6,850 nucleotides of DNA, from positions 1 to 6,850 of the forward strand of contig JANXUW010000008.1 of assembly GCA_025351985.1 (NCBI GenBank), in the 5' to 3' direction. Below, one piece after another: positions 4,800 through 6,850 of this stretch (its first letter is position 1; each line of letters begins with the position of its first letter). The notes under the pieces were generated by a model. It was given only the letters and a program-made list of their open reading frames with translations. It had not been told where the DNA came from and ran no database searches. The translations under genes and the position numbers were made by a program. The DNA comes from Pseudolysobacter sp. GTDB taxonomy: Bacteria > Pseudomonadota > Gammaproteobacteria > Xanthomonadales > Rhodanobacteraceae.

Positions 4800-6785
4800 T
4801 CAATGCGCCGCAGTCTTGGCACCCGCGCCGATATGCTTGTCGAGGAACGCGAGCATCTTTTCGTAGAATTCGGCGATGTTTTTCTCGTCGTAAAAACCAT
4901 GACCTTCGCCGCGTTTTTGCAGCCATTCGTAGGCGATGTGGCGCTTGTCCATCACATCGCGCAGCTGCTCCGCATTGGCGATCGGCACGCGCTGATCTTC
5001 GCTGCCGTGCACGAGCATTACCGCAGCCTTGAGCGCGCCAATATTCGAGATCGGCGAGCGTTGCAGCAAATCGGTTTCGTTATCGCCAATCATCGACTTC
5101 ATGTAGCTCACGCCTGACTGCGAGCGCGCGGTATCCGAGCGCGCGGCCTCAAGCTTGAGGTTGTAAACGCCGGCGTAGCCGATCGCACAGCGATATAGAT
5201 CGGGCTCTTTTTCGGCACCCATCAATGCGGCATAACCACCATAGCTGGCGCCGTAAATGCAGATGCGATTGGCATCGGCGACGCCTTGCGCAATCGCCCA
5301 GCGTGTAGCGTCGGTGACGTCGTCCTGCATCTTGCCCCCCCACTCACGCTGCCCGGCTTTGTAGAAACTATGGCCGTAGCCTCCGGAACCGCGAAAGTTG
5401 ACCTGCAACACTGCATAACCGCGGCTGGCGAGTAGCTGGACTTCCGGATCGAATGCCCAGTGATCACGAATCAAAAACGGTCCGCCGTGCGGCAATACCA
5501 CGAGCGGCAGATTTTTCGTCTGCTCCTTGCCGGTCGGACGCGTCAGATAACCGTGCAGTTCGAGACCATCGCGCGCCTTGAACTCGAACGGTTCCATCGT
5601 CGCCATCTGCTCGGGTTTGATCCATGGCTCACGCGCAGCCATGAATTCGAGCTTGTTGCTGGCGCTGTCGAACAGGTAAAACTCGCCAGGATTGGTATCA
5701 CTCTGCACACTCACGATCGTCTTGCTGCCATCGCGCGTGCTGGTGCCGAGGATGACATCCTGCCCCGGAAATTTCTGCATCAGATTGGTCAGCAATTTTA
5801 CGCCGTCAGACTGTTTGTCGAGCACCGCGAGTTTCGGCCGGCCGGGCTCGTAACGCAGCGCGACGATATCCTTGCGATCGGCACTGAGCACAATGCCGCT
5901 GACGTCGTTGTTGTCGGCCGGCGACAGCGCATTGAATTTGCGCGTGGCGACATCCCAGCTACAAACGGCCGAACCCTTTCCTTCGATGCCGCAGTAGAAA
6001 TATACAATCTTGCCATCGCGACTGAAGGTTATCGGCACGCGTAACGAGCCATCTTTTTCCCCGCCCTGCTCGATAAGCTCCCACTTGCTATCGGCATCGC
6101 GGCGGTAATATACCTGCCCTTTGTAATCGGCATTTGTCGCGTAGGCGAAGCGCGCTACACCGTCATGATCGAGAACAAACTCTGCATTGCGCAAGGGCGC
6201 GGTAATAACCCGCGAATGCGTGCCACTGCGCACATCCATGCGATGCACCGAAGGAAAGTCACCATCACCGGGATGCGCATCATTGCTCCACGGCGTCACC
6301 GAAATCAGCACGTAATTTTCGTCACTCCCGCGATAGTCCAGCAACGCCGCGGAAGCGCGCTCGGGTTCGGCGTGTCGAATATTCGTTGCGGTTATCGTGG
6401 CCGAGCCGGCCTGAAATCCGAACAACGCCTCGTTGCCACCGCCATCGGCATTCACGCCGAATAATTCGCCGGTGGCAACGGGACGCACCAGGCCACCCAG
6501 GCGCAAGCCGACGGTGTAGATCACGCGACGATCGTTGACCCACTCGAAATCGTCCACTTCCCGTCCCACGCTGGCATGCAGGTTCTTGCCGGAATGATCA
6601 GACAAGCGAATCAGCGATAGCTCACGCTCGCCCTGCACGATGGCGATCGCACCGAGGTATTGGCCATCGGGCGAAATCTTCATTTCGGTGTATTGCGCGT
6701 GCCGCGCGAAATCGGCGACAGGAATATCGGCAGCAAACGTCGATATCGGCATCAGCAGAAAAATCAGAAAATATTTGAGCAACAT
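4800..6785 (-). CDS. Exported S9 family peptidase (prolyl oligopeptidase fold)
   Basis: This 661-residue protein is a second S9 serine peptidase, with a different propeller from its neighbour. A signal peptide is clear: Lys4, hydrophobic 5-16, likely cleavage after Ala18 or Ala19. Residues about 25-395 resemble a beta-propeller (KISPDGQYLG at 36-45, TFSRDGK at 253-259, LSADRK at 300-305). The hydrolase domain runs from about 398: HGGP (433-436), NFRGSGGYG (463-471), GASYGG (512-517) with Ser514, Asp597 in HGSEDQRVP (593-601), and His629 in GEGHGF. The whole triad is present, so activity is expected, probably an aminopeptidase, oligopeptidase or acylaminoacyl peptidase acting in the periplasm. 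Cys509 and Cys533 have exactly the same spacing around the nucleophile as in the DPP5-like protein. A G7 run at 5335-5341 encodes Trp482-Gly484. ATG 6785 was chosen over the longer reading from 6839 because of a strong AGGGAGGGG site and the signal peptide. It lies 398 bases upstream of the other S9 gene. Substrate unknown. Confidence 0.92.
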   Translation of the reverse strand: MLLKYFLIFLLMPISTFAADIPVADFARHAQYTEMKISPDGQYLGAIAIVQGERELSLIRLSDHSGKNLHASVGREVDDFEWVNDRRVIYTVGLRLGGLVRPVATGELFGVNADGGGNEALFGFQAGSATITATNIRHAEPERASAALLDYRGSDENYVLISVTPWSNDAHPGDGDFPSVHRMDVRSGTHSRVITAPLRNAEFVLDHDGVARFAYATNADYKGQVYYRRDADSKWELIEQGGEKDGSLRVPITFSRDGKIVYFYCGIEGKGSAVCSWDVATRKFNALSPADNNDVSGIVLSADRKDIVALRYEPGRPKLAVLDKQSDGVKLLTNLMQKFPGQDVILGTSTRDGSKTIVSVQSDTNPGEFYLFDSASNKLEFMAAREPWIKPEQMATMEPFEFKARDGLELHGYLTRPTGKEQTKNLPLVVLPHGGPFLIRDHWAFDPEVQLLASRGYAVLQVNFRGSGGYGHSFYKAGQREWGGKMQDDVTDATRWAIAQGVADANRICIYGASYGGYAALMGAEKEPDLYRCAIGYAGVYNLKLEAARSDTARSQSGVSYMKSMIGDNETDLLQRSPISNIGALKAAVMLVHGSEDQRVPIANAEQLRDVMDKRHIAYEWLQKRGEGHGFYDEKNIAEFYEKMLAFLDKHIGAGAKTAAH

Positions 6786-6789
6786 AACC

Positions 6790-6795
6790 CCTCCC
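6790..6795 (-). promoter_or_regulatory. Strong ribosome-binding site for ATG 6785
   Basis: GGGAGG on the minus strand, inside a longer AGGGAGGGG purine run, with a four-base spacer to ATG 6785. It fixes the start and predicts efficient translation of the exported S9 peptidase. Confidence 0.75.
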
Positions 6796-6801
6796 TGAGT
6801 A

Positions 6802-6818
6802 GGTGCATTGATTGCACC
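6802..6818. promoter_or_regulatory. 17-bp palindrome, possible operator, upstream of S9 gene
   Basis: GGTGCA (6802-6807) and TGCACC (6813-6818) form a perfect six-base inverted repeat around TTGAT, beginning six bases upstream of the ribosome-binding site of the gene at 4800-6785. The size and symmetry suit a dimeric repressor site. On the transcript it could form a small hairpin next to the Shine-Dalgarno sequence. TATGGT on the minus strand (6816-6821) overlaps it and is a weak -10 candidate, which would fit repression. No matching regulator is in the window. Confidence 0.35.
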
Positions 6819-6850
6819 ATAGCTCGACAGTATGCCCAAAGCTGCGAAGA

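Noticed and set aside
4537..4926. A 129-codon minus-strand open frame across the intergenic region and the end of the second S9 gene
   Set aside because: It overlaps the real gene in another frame, contains the inverted repeats, and its composition (many Arg and Cys) looks non-coding.
752..6650. Three copies of GCGATCGC (752-759, 1259-1266, 6643-6650), the HIP1 octamer abundant in cyanobacteria
   Set aside because: All are inside genes and fit common Ala, Ile and Arg codons. Three copies are far fewer than in HIP1-rich cyanobacteria, and the protein set does not look cyanobacterial.

Overview
The window looks like a chromosomal segment from a G+C-rich Gram-negative bacterium, probably a gammaproteobacterium of the Xanthomonadales (Lysobacterales). 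The reasons are the codon use, the Sec signal peptides, and the pairing of two secreted S9 peptidases of types common in that order. The taxonomic call is inference. There is no sign of a phage, insertion sequence, CRISPR array, tRNA or rRNA.

Layout. Bases 1-124 hold no recognisable gene except the ribosome-binding site of the next one. Bases 125-1195 (+) encode a secreted cyanophycinase-like S51 serine peptidase. It converges, 42 bases apart, on a minus-strand gene (1238-2065) for a membrane protein with an N-terminal cyclic-nucleotide-binding domain and a C-terminal DUF1003 domain. Upstream of that gene on the minus strand lie a strong intrinsic terminator with a UUCG loop (about 2211-2243) and a DPP5-like S9 dipeptidyl peptidase (2266-4401). 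Then comes a 398-base intergenic region (4402-4799) rich in inverted repeats, and a second, quite different exported S9 peptidase (4800-6785). A short leader with a 17-bp operator-like palindrome closes the window.

How the parts fit. Three of the four proteins are predicted to be exported serine hydrolases acting on peptides: S51 on beta-aspartyl-type peptides, and two S9 enzymes on oligopeptides. The locus therefore suggests extracytoplasmic peptide breakdown for nutrition. The fourth protein is a membrane-anchored nucleotide sensor of unknown output, and nothing in the sequence ties it to the peptidases. The S9 genes share orientation, but structured DNA lies between them and the DPP5-like gene has its own terminator, so independent transcription units are more likely than one operon.

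The best candidate for something undescribed is the gap between the two S9 genes. It contains (a) nested, partly mutually exclusive inverted repeats at 4596-4699, and (b) a long imperfect hairpin at 4703-4796, immediately after the stop codon of the upstream S9 gene, that pairs better as minus-strand RNA than as plus-strand RNA. Both could be a structured RNA or a dispersed palindromic repeat. No known riboswitch class was recognised.
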